Shown here piece after piece: positions 47,917-58,671 of a stretch of 64,000 bases of DNA. The notes below the pieces were generated by a model. That model ran no database searches. It had not been told where the DNA came from and saw nothing but the letters and a program-made list of their open reading frames with translations. Made by a program: the position numbers and the translations under genes. Location of the stretch: contig NZ_CP026167.1 in assembly GCF_002902985.1 (NCBI RefSeq), positions 806,001 through 870,000 of the forward strand. The letters run 5' to 3'. This DNA comes from Leclercia sp. LSNIH1 (GTDB lineage: Bacteria > Pseudomonadota > Gammaproteobacteria > Enterobacterales > Enterobacteriaceae). Position 1 is the first letter of the stretch, and each line of letters opens with the position of its first letter.

Positions 47917-48753
47917 TTACTGATCAACAATCAACCGCTGCGGATGGGTATAGACCGTGGCTCTTCCCGGCTTGCAGAATCCCACCAGCGTCAGGTTGCA
48001 ACGCTCTGCCACCTCAACCGCCAGCGTGGTGGCTGCGGATACCGCAAAGAGGATCTCTACGCCGCACATCGCCGCTTTTTGCACCATCTCGTAGCTGGCC
48101 CGGCTGGAGACCAGCGCGGCCCCCTGCTGCCAGGCGACGCTTTCTCCCGCCCGGCGGCCCAGCAGTTTATCCAGCGCCACATGGCGTCCGACATCTTCAT
48201 GCCCGCCAGCAATCTCACCCGACGGCAGAACCCAGGCGGCGGCGTGCGTACATCCACTCAGATTGCCCACCGGCTGTACCGAGTTGAGATTTTGCAGCGC
48301 GATATCGAGGTTCGCCAGGGTGAAAGTCTGGCTGAAGGGCAGCGGCGTGATGGGCTTACCGATGTCGTTCAGCTGCTCCACGCCGCATACGCCGCAGCCG
48401 GTGCGCCCGGCCAGCGCGCGACGGCGCTCTTTAAGAGCCATAAAGCGTCGGCTGGAGAGTTCAATCTGCACTTCGAGACCATTGCACACAGATATCACCT
48501 CCATGCCGTAGATCTCACGCGGGTGCTCAATGATGCCTTCAGACAGCGAAAAGCCGATGGCAAACAGCGCCAGATCTTTGGGGGAGGCCATCATCACCAC
48601 ATGGGAGATACCGTTATAAACCAGCGCGACGGGCACCTCTTCCGCCAGAAAATCGGGAGTCGGGAGGCTAATCTGAGGGGGTCTGTGTACCCGGCGTTCT
48701 GCCACACCGGCAGGCAGTGACGTAAGGTGGGTATCACCATTTTGTTTCAACAC
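47917..48753 (-). CDS. fdhD: Formate dehydrogenase sulfurtransferase/accessory protein FdhD
   Basis: About 278 aa from the GTG at 48753, with AGGAAA upstream; TTG at 48750 and ATG at 48771 are alternatives. FdhD transfers sulfur from IscS to the molybdenum cofactor, which is needed for formate dehydrogenase activity. The reactive CxxC is in [12 protein letters not shown], and the core [24 protein letters not shown] is highly conserved. The N-terminal 40 residues diverge from E. coli. Divergent from fdoG. Confidence 0.94.
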   Translation of the reverse strand: MLKQNGDTHLTSLPAGVAERRVHRPPQISLPTPDFLAEEVPVALVYNGISHVVMMASPKDLALFAIGFSLSEGIIEHPREIYGMEVISVCNGLEVQIELSSRRFMALKERRRALAGRTGCGVCGVEQLNDIGKPITPLPFSQTFTLANLDIALQNLNSVQPVGNLSGCTHAAAWVLPSGEIAGGHEDVGRHVALDKLLGRRAGESVAWQQGAALVSSRASYEMVQKAAMCGVEILFAVSAATTLAVEVAERCNLTLVGFCKPGRATVYTHPQRLIVDQ

Positions 48754-48910
48754 AACGCATTTCCTGAGCAACCACGTGGGGAGGCCTGCTATTGCACCAT
48801 ACTTTTCCGGCCTGGCGCATAGTATGGATCAATTTTTACCGCTCTGTCCGCGCAACTTTACCTGAGGGACAAACCCGACGCATGAACAGGTTTGTAACAG
48901 TTCGGGGGCA

Positions 48911-48932
48911 CCATGTGATCAATATCACATTT
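48911..48932. promoter_or_regulatory. CRP-type site between fdhD and fdoG
   Basis: TGTGA-TCAATA-TCACA, a symmetric full match to the CRP core, between the divergent fdhD and fdoG. It also resembles an FNR site loosely, but CRP is the better match. A second small inverted repeat, ATCAC-C-GTGAT, follows near 48939. The rest of 48754-49156 is promoter DNA without genes. Confidence 0.65.
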
Positions 48933-49156
48933 TATAATCATCACCGTGATAATACGTTCACTTTGTTTTAACGCCGTTGGAACAAGCGTACCGACATTGT
49001 GGTATTCTGGCATACCCCTCGTGGAAATGAGGGTTTAACGCAAATTTTCAACTTTGCGGTCAAAAAATCAACCGTGAAGTAAAACAATAATGACCCCAAA
49101 TAATTCGCGCAGGCGTGAAGAGTGAAGGGTAGCAATGTCGAAACAAGGAGTGACCC

Positions 49157-52100
49157 ATGCAGGTCAGCAGAAGGCAGTTCTTTAAGATCTGCGCTGGCGG
49201 TATGGCAGGCACCACGGCAGCAGCACTGGGCTTTGCGCCCGGCGTCGCGCTGGCGGAAACGCGGCAGTATAAACTGCTGCGCACCCGCGAAACCCGTAAT
49301 ACCTGTACATACTGCTCCGTCGGCTGTGGGCTGTTAATGTATAGCCTCGGCGACGGCGCGAAAAACGCCAAAGCATCTATTTTCCATATTGAAGGGGACC
49401 CGGATCATCCGGTTAACCGCGGCGCGCTCTGCCCGAAAGGGGCCGGTCTGGTGGACTTTATTCACTCCGAAAGCCGCCTGAAATATCCTGAGTATCGCGC
49501 GCCAGGTTCAGATAAATGGCAGCAAATCAGCTGGGAAGAGGCATTTGACCGCATCGCCACACTGATTAAAAAAGATCGCGATGCCAACTTTATTGCCCAG
49601 AATGCAGATGGTGTAACGGTAAACCGCTGGCTCTCCACCGGCATGCTGTGCGCCTCGGCCTCCAGCAACGAAACCGGCTATTTAACCCAGAAATTTACGC
49701 GCGCACTCGGTATGCTCGCGGTCGACAACCAGGCGCGTGTCTGACACGGACCAACGGTAGCAAGTCTTGCTCCAACATTTGGTCGCGGTGCGATGACCAA
49801 CCACTGGGTCGACATCAAAAACGCCAACCTTATTGTGGTGATGGGCGGTAACGCCGCTGAAGCGCACCCTGTTGGGTTCCGCTGGGCGATGGAAGCCAAA
49901 ATCCACAACGGTGCGAAACTGATTGTGATCGATCCCCGCTTTACGCGTACAGCGTCGGTGGCGGATTTCTACACCCCTATTCGTTCAGGTACTGACATCA
50001 CTTTCCTGTCAGGCGTACTGCTGTACCTGATGACCAACGAAAAATATAACCGCGAATACACCGAAGCCTATACCAACGCCAGCCTGATCGTGCGTGAGGA
50101 TTACCACTTCGAAGATGGCCTGTTCAGCGGTTATGACGCCGAAAAACGCAAGTACGACAAGACCAGCTGGAACTACGAGCTGGACGAGAATGGCTTTGCG
50201 AAGCGCGACACCACCCTGCAACACCCGCGCTGCGTGTGGAACCTGCTGAAAGAGCACGTTTCCCGCTATACGCCGGAGGTTGTCGAAAACATCTGCGGGA
50301 CGCCGAAAGCGGACTTCCTGAAGGTGTGCGAGATGATCGCTGAAACCAGCGTTCACGATAAAACCGCGTCGTTCCTGTATGCCCTCGGCTGGACGCAACA
50401 CTCCATCGGCGCGCAGAACATTCGTACCATGGCGATGGTTCAGCTGCTGCTCGGCAACATGGGGATGGCAGGCGGCGGCGTGAACGCCCTGCGCGGCCAC
50501 TCCAACATTCAGGGTCTGACCGACCTCGGCCTGCTGTCGCAGAGCCTGACCGGTTACATGAGCCTGCCAAGCGAAAAACAGACCGACCTGCAAACCTACC
50601 TGACGGCCAGCACCCCGAAACCGCTGCTTGAAGGCCAGGTGAACTACTGGAGCAACTATCCGAAGTTCTTCGTCTCGATGATGAAAGCCTTCTTCGGTGA
50701 CAAGGCGACGGCGGAAAACAGCTGGGGCTTTGACTGGCTGCCGAAGTGGGACAAAGGCTACGACGTACTCCAGTACTTCGAGATGATGCACCAGGGCCAG
50801 GTCAACGGCTATATCTGCCAGGGCTTTAACCCGGTGGCATCCTTCCCGAACAAGAACAAGGTTGTGGCATCCCTGTCGAAACTGAAGTTCCTGGTCACCA
50901 TTGACCCGCTCAATACCGAGACCTCGACCTTCTGGCAGAACCACGGCGAATCGAACGACGTCGATCCGTCGACGATTCAGACCGAAGTGTTCCGTCTGCC
51001 ATCCACCTGCTTCGCGGAAGAGAACGGCTCTATCGTTAACTCCGGTCGCTGGCTGCAGTGGCACTGGAAGGGTGCAGACGCCCCGGGCATCGCCATGAAC
51101 GACGGCGAGATCCTGGCCGGTATCTTCTTACGTCTGCGTAAGATGTACGCGGCTGAAGGCGGCGCGAACCCGGAACCGGTGCTGAACATGACCTGGAACT
51201 ACTCGACGCCGGAGAATCCATCCCCGGAAGAGGTGGCGATGGAGAGCAACGGTAAGGCGCTGGCAGACGTTATCGACCCGGCCACCGGGGCGGTGCTGGC
51301 GAAGAAAGGCGATCAGCTGAGTACCTTTGCCCATCTGCGCGACGACGGCACCACCTCCAGCGGCTGCTGGATCTTTGCCGGTAGCTGGACGCCGAAAGGC
51401 AACCAGATGGCTAACCGCGATAACGCCGACCCGTCGGGCCTCGGCAATACGCTGGGCTGGGCATGGTCGTGGCCGCTGAACCGCCGCATTCTCTATAACC
51501 GTGCCTCTGCTGACCCGCAGGGCAACCCGTGGGATCCGAAGCGTCAGCTGCTGAAGTGGGACGGCGCGAAGTGGGGCGGCGTGGATATTCCGGACTACAG
51601 CACCGCGCCTCCGGGCAGCGATGTCGGGCCGTTTATCATGCAGCCTGAAGGGATGGGACGCCTGTTTGCTATCGATAAGATGGCGGAAGGGCCATTCCCG
51701 GAACACTACGAGCCGTTTGAGACGCCGCTGGGCACTAACCCGCTGCACCCGAACGTGGTCTCTAACCCGGCCGCCCGTATCTTTAAGAGCGATTTCGAGG
51801 CGTTGGGCAAAAAAGACAAGTTCCCGTATGTGGGCACCACTTACCGTCTGACCGAGCACTTCCACTACTGGACCAAGCACGCGCTGCTGAACGCCATCGC
51901 GCAGCCGGAGCAGTTTGTGGAGATCGGCGAGAAGCTGGCGAACAAGCTCGGCATCGCCCATGGCGATACCGTGAAGGTCTCCTCTAACCGCGGCTACATC
52001 AAGGCCAAGGCAGTGGTGACCAAGCGTATTCGCACGCTGAACGTTCACGGTCAGGAGGTGGATACCATCGGTATTCCGATTCACTGGGGTTATGAGGGCG

Positions 52101-52207
52101 TGGCGAAGAAAGGGTTTATTGCCAACACCCTGACGCCGTTCGTCGGCGATGCGAACACGCAGACGCCGGAGTTTAAGGCCTTCCTCGTGAACGTGGAAAA
52201 GGTGTAA
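49157..52207 (+). CDS. fdoG: Formate dehydrogenase-O major subunit (selenoprotein)
   Basis: 1016 aa when the in-frame TGA at 49742-49744 is read as selenocysteine (residue 196), followed by HGPTVASLAP as in E. coli FdoG/FdnG. It oxidises periplasmic formate using a molybdenum cofactor. The twin-arginine signal SRRQFFK is at the N-terminus. The 4Fe-4S cluster cysteines start with TCTYCSVGC. RBS AAGGAG. A SECIS stem follows the UGA. First gene of fdoGHI-fdhE. Confidence 0.98.
49742..49784 (+). other. Selenocysteine UGA codon and SECIS hairpin
   Basis: UGA followed by an outer stem GACCAA / TTGGTC (49749-49754 and 49779-49784) and an apical stem AGCAA / TTGCT with GTC loop and a bulged U at 49758. 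This is the bacterial SECIS layout recognised by SelB. Confidence 0.9.
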
Positions 52208-52219
52208 CGGAGACGACTT

Positions 52220-53122
52220 ATGGCTTATCAATCGCAAGACATCATTCGTCGTTCCGCGACTAACGGGTTCACCCCCGCGCCCCAGGCGCGGGACCACCAG
52301 CAGGAAGTGGCGAAGCTTATCGACGTAACCACCTGTATCGGCTGTAAAGCCTGTCAGGTGGCCTGTTCAGAGTGGAACGACATCCGTGACGAAGTGGGTC
52401 ACAACGTCGGGGTTTATGATAACCCCGCCGACCTGACCGCCAAGTCCTGGACGGTAATGCGCTTCTCGGAAGTGGAGCAGAACGACAAACTGGAGTGGCT
52501 GATCCGCAAAGATGGCTGTATGCACTGTGCGGATCCGGGCTGCCTTAAGGCGTGTCCGTCGGAAGGAGCGATCATTCAGTATGCCAACGGCATCGTCGAC
52601 TTCCAGTCCGAGCAGTGCATCGGCTGCGGCTACTGCATCGCCGGCTGCCCGTTCGACGTGCCGCGCATGAACCCGGAAGACAACCGCGTCTACAAATGCA
52701 CGCTGTGCGTTGACCGCGTGAACGTCGGCCAGGAGCCGGCGTGCGTGAAGACCTGCCCGACCGGCGCTATCCACTTTGGCTCCAAAGAGGATATGAAAAC
52801 CCTGGCGGGTGAGCGCGTAGCCGAGCTGAAAACCCGCGGCTACGACAACGCGGGCCTGTACGATCCGGCCGGTGTTGGCGGCACGCACGTCATGTACGTG
52901 CTGCACCACGCCGACAAGCCGAATCTGTACCATGGCCTGCCGGAGAACCCGGAGATCAGCGCCACCGTGAAGTTCTGGAAAGGTATCTGGAAGCCGCTGG
53001 CAGCGGTGGGCTTTGCTGCCACCTTCGCCGCGAGCATCTTCCACTACGTGGGTGTCGGTCCGAACCGTGCGGAAGAGGAAGAGGACAACCTGGATGAAGA
53101 GAAAGACGAGGTGCGCAAATGA
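52220..53122 (+). CDS. fdoH: Formate dehydrogenase-O iron-sulfur subunit
   Basis: 300 aa. Four ferredoxin-type cysteine clusters are visible: [35 protein letters not shown] and CTLCVDRV...CVKTC. One C-terminal membrane helix ([20 protein letters not shown]) anchors it. It carries electrons from FdoG to the cytochrome subunit. Overlaps fdoI by 4 nt. Confidence 0.98.
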   Translation: MAYQSQDIIRRSATNGFTPAPQARDHQQEVAKLIDVTTCIGCKACQVACSEWNDIRDEVGHNVGVYDNPADLTAKSWTVMRFSEVEQNDKLEWLIRKDGCMHCADPGCLKACPSEGAIIQYANGIVDFQSEQCIGCGYCIAGCPFDVPRMNPEDNRVYKCTLCVDRVNVGQEPACVKTCPTGAIHFGSKEDMKTLAGERVAELKTRGYDNAGLYDPAGVGGTHVMYVLHHADKPNLYHGLPENPEISATVKFWKGIWKPLAAVGFAATFAASIFHYVGVGPNRAEEEEDNLDEEKDEVRK

Positions 53123-53754
53123 AAAGACGTGACACCATCGTGCGCTACACGGCACCGGAACGTATCAACCACTGGGTCACCGCCTTCTGCTTCATGCTGG
53201 CGGCGATAAGCGGGCTGGGGTTCTTCTTCCCCTCCTTCAACTGGCTGATGCAGATCCTGGGTACGCCGCAGCTGGCGCGCATCCTGCACCCGTTCGTGGG
53301 TGTGGTGATGTTTGCCTCGTTCATCATCATGTTTTTCCGTTACTGGCACCATAACCTAATCAATCGGGATGATATCTTTTGGGCGAAGAATATTCGTAAG
53401 ATCGTCGTCAACGAGGAAGTGGGTGACACCGGGCGTTATAACTTCGGCCAGAAGTGCGTATTCTGGGCGGCGATTATCTTCCTGGTCCTGTTGCTGGTGA
53501 GCGGCGTGATCATCTGGCGTCCGTACTTTGCGCCTGCTTTCTCAATCCCGGTAATCCGATTTGCGTTAATGCTGCATTCATTTGCCGCAGTGGCGTTAAT
53601 TGTGGTTATCATGGTGCATATCTACGCCGCCCTCTGGGTGAAAGGCACCATTACCGCGATGGTGGAGGGCTGGGTTACCAAAACGTGGGCGAAGAAACAT
53701 CACCCGCGCTGGTACCGCGAAGTCCGAAAGACAACGGAAAAGAAAACTGAATGA
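53119..53754 (+). CDS. fdoI: Formate dehydrogenase-O cytochrome b556 subunit
   Basis: 211 aa integral membrane cytochrome b with four helices. Heme-ligand histidines occur in [15 protein letters not shown] and [21 protein letters not shown]. It passes electrons to menaquinone or ubiquinone. Overlaps fdhE by 4 nt. Confidence 0.98.
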   Translation: MKRRDTIVRYTAPERINHWVTAFCFMLAAISGLGFFFPSFNWLMQILGTPQLARILHPFVGVVMFASFIIMFFRYWHHNLINRDDIFWAKNIRKIVVNEEVGDTGRYNFGQKCVFWAAIIFLVLLLVSGVIIWRPYFAPAFSIPVIRFALMLHSFAAVALIVVIMVHIYAALWVKGTITAMVEGWVTKTWAKKHHPRWYREVRKTTEKKTE

Positions 53755-54680
53755 GTATTCGCATAATCCCGCAAGATGAGCTGGGTTCGAGCGAGAAACG
53801 CACGGCGGAAGTGATTCCGCCGTTACTGTTCCCCAGACTAAAAAACCTCTACAACCGCCGCGCGGAACGCCTGCGTGAGCTGGCTGAGAGCAACCCGCTT
53901 GGCGACTATCTGCGCTTTGCGGCGCTGATCGCCCACGCCCAGGAAGTGGTGCTGTACGACCATCCGCTGCAGATGGATCTGACCGCGCGCATTAAAGAGG
54001 CGAACGAGCAGGGCAAACCGCCGCTGGATATCCACGTTCTGCCGCGCGACAAGCACTGGCATAAGCTGCTGCACTCCCTGATTGCCGAGCTGAAGCCTGA
54101 GATGAGCGGCCCGGCGCTGGCGGTGATCGAGAATCTTGAGAAAGCCTCCGAGCAGGAGCTGGAGCAGATGGCGAGCGCGCTGTTTGCCTCTGATTTTGCC
54201 TCGGTCAGCAGTGATAAAGCCCCGTTCATCTGGGCTGCCCTGTCGCTCTACTGGGCGCAAATGGCGAGCCTCATCCCGGGTAAAGCCCGCGCTGAATATG
54301 GTGAAGCCCGCCAGTTCTGCCCGGTGTGCGGTTCAATGCCGGTCTCCAGCATGGTGCAAATTGGAACCACTCAGGGGTTGCGCTACCTGCACTGCAACCT
54401 GTGTGAAACCGAGTGGCACGTGGTGCGCGTGAAGTGCAGCAACTGTGAACAGACCCGCGATCTGCACTACTGGTCGCTGGAAAATGAACAGTCCGCGGTG
54501 AAAGCCGAGAGCTGCGGCGATTGCGGCACCTACCTGAAGATTTTGTATCAGGAAAAAGACCCGAAAGTGGAAGCCGTCGCTGACGATCTCGCAACGCTGA
54601 TCCTGGACGCAAAAATGGAGCAGGAGAGCTTTGCCCGCAGCTCTATTAACCCGTTCCTGTTCCCGGGTGAAGGGGAGTAA
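53751..54680 (+). CDS. fdhE: Formate dehydrogenase accessory protein FdhE
   Basis: 309 aa cytoplasmic protein needed for formate dehydrogenase assembly. It has four CxxC-type rubredoxin-like motifs ([30 protein letters not shown]) that bind iron. Last gene of the fdo operon, followed by a REP. Confidence 0.97.
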   Translation: MSIRIIPQDELGSSEKRTAEVIPPLLFPRLKNLYNRRAERLRELAESNPLGDYLRFAALIAHAQEVVLYDHPLQMDLTARIKEANEQGKPPLDIHVLPRDKHWHKLLHSLIAELKPEMSGPALAVIENLEKASEQELEQMASALFASDFASVSSDKAPFIWAALSLYWAQMASLIPGKARAEYGEARQFCPVCGSMPVSSMVQIGTTQGLRYLHCNLCETEWHVVRVKCSNCEQTRDLHYWSLENEQSAVKAESCGDCGTYLKILYQEKDPKVEAVADDLATLILDAKMEQESFARSSINPFLFPGEGE

Positions 54681-54694
54681 TCTCCTGTGAGAGT

Positions 54695-54719
54695 GCCGGG
54701 CGGCGCAAGCTTGCCCGGC
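54695..54719. repeat. REP after fdhE
   Basis: GCCGGGCGGCGC...TTGCCCGGC palindrome between the fdo operon and the convergent toxin gene. Confidence 0.7.
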
Positions 54720-55082
54720 CTACAGTTGATAGGGCGAAACCACCCCTGCTATACCTGCAAAATCTTTGGTATTGCGTGAAATTAACGGGCAGTTTCTGCT
54801 CTGAGCTGTGGCCAGAATAATGGCATCAGGAAGTTTCATCCCATGCTTCTCGCGGAGCAATACACTTCTTTCAGCAATCTCACGCGTAATATCGATAATC
54901 TCGAAAGCGCCCATAACTGCCGCCGTTTTCGCCTCATGGCCGTGCCTGCGAGTCCCAACCATGACTTCCATCCAGGTGATGAGGCTAATTGTCCGGTGCG
55001 ACGCAGCACTTTCAATGGCATTTGCAGCCTCAATGCGATTATGAAAGAGATCGATGAGAATATTGGTATCAAACACTGCCAT
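54720..55082 (-). CDS. PIN-domain toxin (VapC/FitB-type)
   Basis: 120 aa from MAVFDTNIL; a GTG at 55100 overlapping the antitoxin stop is an alternative. PIN ribonuclease fold: acidic residues in FDTNILID, ITWMEVM, and LPDAIILATA, with RNTKDF near the end. Predicted to cleave RNA when freed from its antitoxin. It follows an RHH antitoxin gene in the same operon. Confidence 0.88.
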   Translation of the reverse strand: MAVFDTNILIDLFHNRIEAANAIESAASHRTISLITWMEVMVGTRRHGHEAKTAAVMGAFEIIDITREIAERSVLLREKHGMKLPDAIILATAQSRNCPLISRNTKDFAGIAGVVSPYQL

Positions 55083-55093
55083 GTGTTCCACTG

Positions 55094-55336
55094 TTACCAC
55101 TCCTCGCGTAGCTTACGCTCATACTCAAGGCCGTCTTCTTGCTGGTTACCCCACAGACCCAACGCATCACGAATGATCGAGACACTCTGTTGATCGAGAT
55201 ACTGCTCTATTGCTTCTCGTAGTAATTCAGCGCGCGGCTGATTTCTGAGTTTCTTTAGATTATCAAGACGTTGAATAACGTCATCCGATAAATCGATCAG
55301 TATTCTGCCCATTGCAAGGTTCGCCAATAAAGCCAT
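55094..55336 (-). CDS. Antitoxin of the PIN-domain toxin (ribbon-helix-helix)
   Basis: 80 aa from the ATG at 55336, which has GGAG 6 nt upstream; ATGs at 55351 and 55312 are alternatives. The N-terminal RHH segment GRILIDLSDDVIQRLDNLKKLRNQPRAELLREAI binds DNA. The acidic C-terminus (GLEYERKLREEW) likely blocks the toxin. Probably autoregulated. Confidence 0.85.
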   Translation of the reverse strand: MALLANLAMGRILIDLSDDVIQRLDNLKKLRNQPRAELLREAIEQYLDQQSVSIIRDALGLWGNQQEDGLEYERKLREEW

Positions 55337-55740
55337 ATATCGCTCCAGCATATCACCTTTGGTTAATTTTCAGGCAACTTACACCGTCTCATCCTGGGGT
55401 TAAAGTAAATTGTCAAAGCCGCGAACACTTTTTCGAGCCGCTTTCCAGAGGCGTTTCTCACCACAGGGGAAATCCTCTTCATGTAGCCAGAATATTGATG
55501 ACTGGAGGGCGGGTTACATTGCCAGTACGGTGCTTGCTGGCGAGCGGATGCTGTGTCGGCGGAAAGAGAATGAATTAAGAAATCCCACATTGGTGATAAA
55601 GCAATTAAGGTTTGCACCCGCAAAGCTAGCAACGCAAAATAAATCGCCCAAGGCAGTGTGATAAAGGGAAAATAATCTTCACGCTCCCCTCTTACCATCA
55701 TTATTAAATATTTAGTTTCTTTGATTAATGGATTACATCA
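55337..55740. other. Intergenic region without a supported gene
   Basis: About 400 nt between the antitoxin and the Ail-like gene. Short open frames exist on both strands but lack ribosome sites and recognisable products. The last 60 nt are AT-rich and probably hold the promoter of the outer membrane protein gene. Confidence 0.5.
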
Positions 55741-56301
55741 ATGAATAAAAGCGCTCTGGTAATTTTACTGGCTGCCTCTCTGACCAGCAGCCTGGCCTTT
55801 GCAAATCATCACACCTTTTCTTTAGGCTACGCGCACAGCGACGTAAAAGATTTTGACAACCTGAACGGCGTTAACGTCCAGTATCGCTATGAATTTGATT
55901 CACCGATCGGCCTTCTTGGCTCTTTTACCTGGATGAAAACGCACACTAAACAAGATTATTTAGCAACCCGCGACATTGTTCACAATGATATAGACGTAAA
56001 TTACTACTCTTTGCTGGCAGGACCGGCGTACCGCATTAATGACTATGTTTCACTCTATGCCCTCGGCGGTACCGCATGGGTAAAAGCGTCCGGGAATACC
56101 CGCTGGGTGAATTATGGTCATAATGAAGTGCACCATGACGGTATTTCCGAGCGATCAGCGTCTTTCGCCTGGGGAGTGGGAATGGTGATGAACCCGGTCG
56201 ATAATCTCTCCATTAATCTCGGCTATGAAGGCACAAAAGCCAGTATGGATCGCGACTATTCAATTAATGGTTTTAACGTGGGCATGGGCTATCGTTTTTA
56301 A
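55741..56301 (+). CDS. Ail/OmpX-like outer membrane beta-barrel protein
   Basis: 186 aa. Signal peptide about 1-22 (ending AFA), then alternating beta-strands with long polar loops and C-terminal phenylalanine (GMGYRF), typical of eight-strand barrels. FSLGYAHSDVK and YSLLAGPAYRINDYVSLYALGG match Ail/Lom proteins, some of which mediate serum resistance or attachment. Lies in an accessory spot between vapBC and fabY. Confidence 0.85.
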   Translation: MNKSALVILLAASLTSSLAFANHHTFSLGYAHSDVKDFDNLNGVNVQYRYEFDSPIGLLGSFTWMKTHTKQDYLATRDIVHNDIDVNYYSLLAGPAYRINDYVSLYALGGTAWVKASGNTRWVNYGHNEVHHDGISERSASFAWGVGMVMNPVDNLSINLGYEGTKASMDRDYSINGFNVGMGYRF

Positions 56302-56369
56302 GTCATTAGCCTGACGATATGAAAATGAGAGTTACCTCTTTTACCACCGGTAACTCTCGAACCCGGACA

Positions 56370-57359
56370 CTACTCCTCCTCGTTCCCGCCCTCTTCATAC
56401 GCGCCATACGGCTTCGCAGGAAGAACGATATAGGTCCCTTCAAACACCGCGCCCGGTGTTTCATCGCCGAACAGTTCGACCTGCATCTGCACACGTGCCT
56501 TGCGGCCTCGCGCCAGGCGGTCGAGATCGCCACCCAGGGCACCCAGGTCGGCGACTGCGCTCGGCTTGCCGCTGATTGGCGCGCTGTAGCGAATATGGGC
56601 GTCGGCCAGAATGATGGTGCCACCAAGATGGCGCTCGCGCAGCATGAGCCAGATAAGCCCCCAACCGGTGAGCGTCGCCAGCGAGAAGAGGCTGCCGGCA
56701 AACAGGGTGTGGTGCGGGTTCTGGTTGCCGATCTCCGGCATGGTGGTGATAAATTTTTGCCCGGTGTACTGCTGAATGCGCACCCCCATCTTTTCGCTCA
56801 GGGGGATGTGCTGATACCAGGCCTGCTGTAGCTGACCACACCAGTCGGCGCGGTGCAGAATATCATCCAGCGAGGCGATGGGTTTGATCATCAAAAAATG
56901 ACGAATCGGGGTGGTTTGCGGGGTGGTGATTTCGCCCTGGTTTATGAAACCCAGCTTGGCAAAAAACTCTACCGCGTCTTCGCGCGCGCTACAGGTGACG
57001 CGCTTAACACCCTCCTGGCGGGCTACGGACTCCAGCGTCATCGCCATTAATGTGCCCAGACCTTTATCCTGTACGGAAGGGTGCACCGCCATAAAGCGGA
57101 TAGAGGCTTCATTATCGGCATTGATATAGAGCCGCCCAACCGCGACAAGATTGCCCTCTTCATCCATCACCATCTGGTGATGCGCCATCGCGTCCCAGGC
57201 GTCGCGTTCCGACCCTTTCGGCTGATGTAATGGCTTACGTAACATCTCCCAGCGGAACTGGTAGTAAAGCGCTAACTCTTCTTCCGTTTGCGGTACTCGA
57301 AGGTGATACATAGCTGTACTCTCTCTGGTTACCCGCGGCCATACCGTCAGCTCACTCAT
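56370..57359 (-). CDS. fabY: Malonyl-ACP decarboxylase / YiiD (GNAT plus thioesterase domains)
   Basis: 329 aa, same length as E. coli YiiD (also called FabY/MadA), which decarboxylates malonyl-ACP to start fatty-acid synthesis. N-terminal GNAT domain (about 17-165, [14 protein letters not shown]) and C-terminal hot-dog domain (about 175-320, [24 protein letters not shown]). Overlaps dtd by 4 nt in the fabY-dtd-yihY-yihX run. Confidence 0.95.
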   Translation of the reverse strand: MSELTVWPRVTRESTAMYHLRVPQTEEELALYYQFRWEMLRKPLHQPKGSERDAWDAMAHHQMVMDEEGNLVAVGRLYINADNEASIRFMAVHPSVQDKGLGTLMAMTLESVARQEGVKRVTCSAREDAVEFFAKLGFINQGEITTPQTTPIRHFLMIKPIASLDDILHRADWCGQLQQAWYQHIPLSEKMGVRIQQYTGQKFITTMPEIGNQNPHHTLFAGSLFSLATLTGWGLIWLMLRERHLGGTIILADAHIRYSAPISGKPSAVADLGALGGDLDRLARGRKARVQMQVELFGDETPGAVFEGTYIVLPAKPYGAYEEGGNEEE

Positions 57360-57793
57360 ATCTGGAGCCAGAAAGTGACAGGGCCATCATTTACCAGCGA
57401 AACCTGCATATCCGCAGCGAATCGTCCGGTCTGTGTATGCATCTCTTGCTGGCGGCAACGCTCAACAAAGTATTCATAGAGCGCTTCTGCCCGATCCGGC
57501 GCCGCCCCTTTAGAAAAGCTGGGGCGCATGCCGCGCTCGGTATCAGCCGCCAGCGTAAACTGTGACACCACCAGCACGCTGCCACCCGCCTGCTGGACGT
57601 TAAGGTTCATCTTGCCATCCGCATCGCTGAAGATGCGGTAACCCAACACGCGTTCACATAAGCGGTTGGCTTTTTGCTCGTCGTCATCCCTTTCGACACC
57701 TAACAGGACTAAAAGTCCCGGACCAATTTCACCCGTCACTTCCCCCTCCACGGTGACGCTGGCACGGGTTACGCGCTGAATCAATGCAATCAT
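57356..57793 (-). CDS. dtd: D-aminoacyl-tRNA deacylase
   Basis: 145 aa from [13 protein letters not shown]; the frame extending to 57898 overlaps yihY and is not family-like. Removes D-amino acids mischarged onto t[11 protein letters not shown] and the Gly-cisPro motif GPVTFWLQI are intact. Overlaps both neighbours by 4 nt. Confidence 0.97.
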   Translation of the reverse strand: MIALIQRVTRASVTVEGEVTGEIGPGLLVLLGVERDDDEQKANRLCERVLGYRIFSDADGKMNLNVQQAGGSVLVVSQFTLAADTERGMRPSFSKGAAPDRAEALYEYFVERCRQQEMHTQTGRFAADMQVSLVNDGPVTFWLQI

Positions 57794-58671
57794 GGTTGGT
57801 CTGCTTCTCGTTGTTTTTCGGCTTCTGCTGCTTTTTTTAGCTCGCGGTATACCCCGAGAGTGACAGTAATTTCCGCGCCAAGCAAGACGATACACCACGT
57901 CCAGTAAACCCAGAGGAACAAAATGGGGATCACCGCCAGCACGCCATAAATCAGTTGATAGGAGGGGAACATGGTGATGTAAAGCGCGAATCCTTTCTTG
58001 CCCAGTTCAAACAGCAGAGCGGCAACCAGCGCGCCCACCATCGCATCCCGGTTAGGCACGCGCGTCGTAGGCACAATACTGTATAGCAGCCAGAAAGCGA
58101 GCCAGGAGAGGAACAGCGGAAAGATCCGCAGCACATCGTCAATCAAGCTGTTGAGATCGCTGGCCCAACGCAAAGAGAGCAGATAGGAACTGATCGCCAG
58201 ACTGGCTCCAGCCAGTAATGGCCCCAGGGTCAGGATCATCCAGTAGACCGCAAACGAGTAAACTTTAGGCCGTGCGCGGGTGCTGCGCCAGATAGTGTTC
58301 AGGGCACTATCAATGGCATACATCAGCAACAGCGCAGTGACAATAAGGCCCACCGCCCCGACCGCCGTCATCTTGCTGGAGTTAGCAACAAACTGCTCAA
58401 TGTAGTTCTGGATGACATCCCCGGTTGCCGGCATAAAGTTGGCAAAGACAAAATGCCGCAACTGCAGGCTAACGTCCGAAAACATCGGAAAGGCGGCGAA
58501 AAGCGCAAAGATGACCGCTACCAGCGGCACCAGAGAGAGCAACGACACATAGGCAAGGTTACCTGCCAGCGTGGTCATGTTGTCCTCATCGATGCGGTGC
58601 CAGAGAAGTTTTAGCCACGCACGCAGCGGCCTGGTGTGGTGGCTGGCTTTTTGATGAACGTTTTTTAGCAT
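57790..58671 (-). CDS. yihY: YihY/BrkB family inner-membrane protein
   Basis: 293 aa, six hydrophobic segments, UPF0761/YihY family (once thought to be RNase BN). Conserved [22 protein letters not shown] near the N-terminus. Function unknown. Its start overlaps the yihX end by 7 nt. Confidence 0.95.
   Translation of the reverse strand: MLKNVHQKASHHTRPLRAWLKLLWHRIDEDNMTTLAGNLAYVSLLSLVPLVAVIFALFAAFPMFSDVSLQLRHFVFANFMPATGDVIQNYIEQFVANSSKMTAVGAVGLIVTALLLMYAIDSALNTIWRSTRARPKVYSFAVYWMILTLGPLLAGASLAISSYLLSLRWASDLNSLIDDVLRIFPLFLSWLAFWLLYSIVPTTRVPNRDAMVGALVAALLFELGKKGFALYITMFPSYQLIYGVLAVIPILFLWVYWTWCIVLLGAEITVTLGVYRELKKAAEAEKQREADQP

Larger units (their letters stand above)
47547..47924. repeat. 378-bp direct repeat, copy 2
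   Basis: Gap-free partner of 36870-37247 in the same orientation. Its right end includes the last 8 bp of fdhD, so this is probably the ancestral location. About 10.3 kb of accessory genes lie between the copies. Confidence 0.92.

Noticed and set aside
36870..47924. Insertion sequence or integrase-driven genomic island
   Set aside because: No transposase, integrase or tRNA end is visible; the flanking repeats contain a host-type gene, so homologous recombination is the simpler explanation.
49157..49744. Truncated fdoG ending at TGA, i.e. a pseudogene
   Set aside because: The TGA is at the known selenocysteine position 196, the sequence after it continues the protein, and a SECIS stem is present.
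55363..55701. 112-codon minus-strand and 83-codon plus-strand open frames upstream of the Ail-like gene
   Set aside because: They overlap each other on opposite strands, lack ribosome sites, and show no domain or signal peptide.
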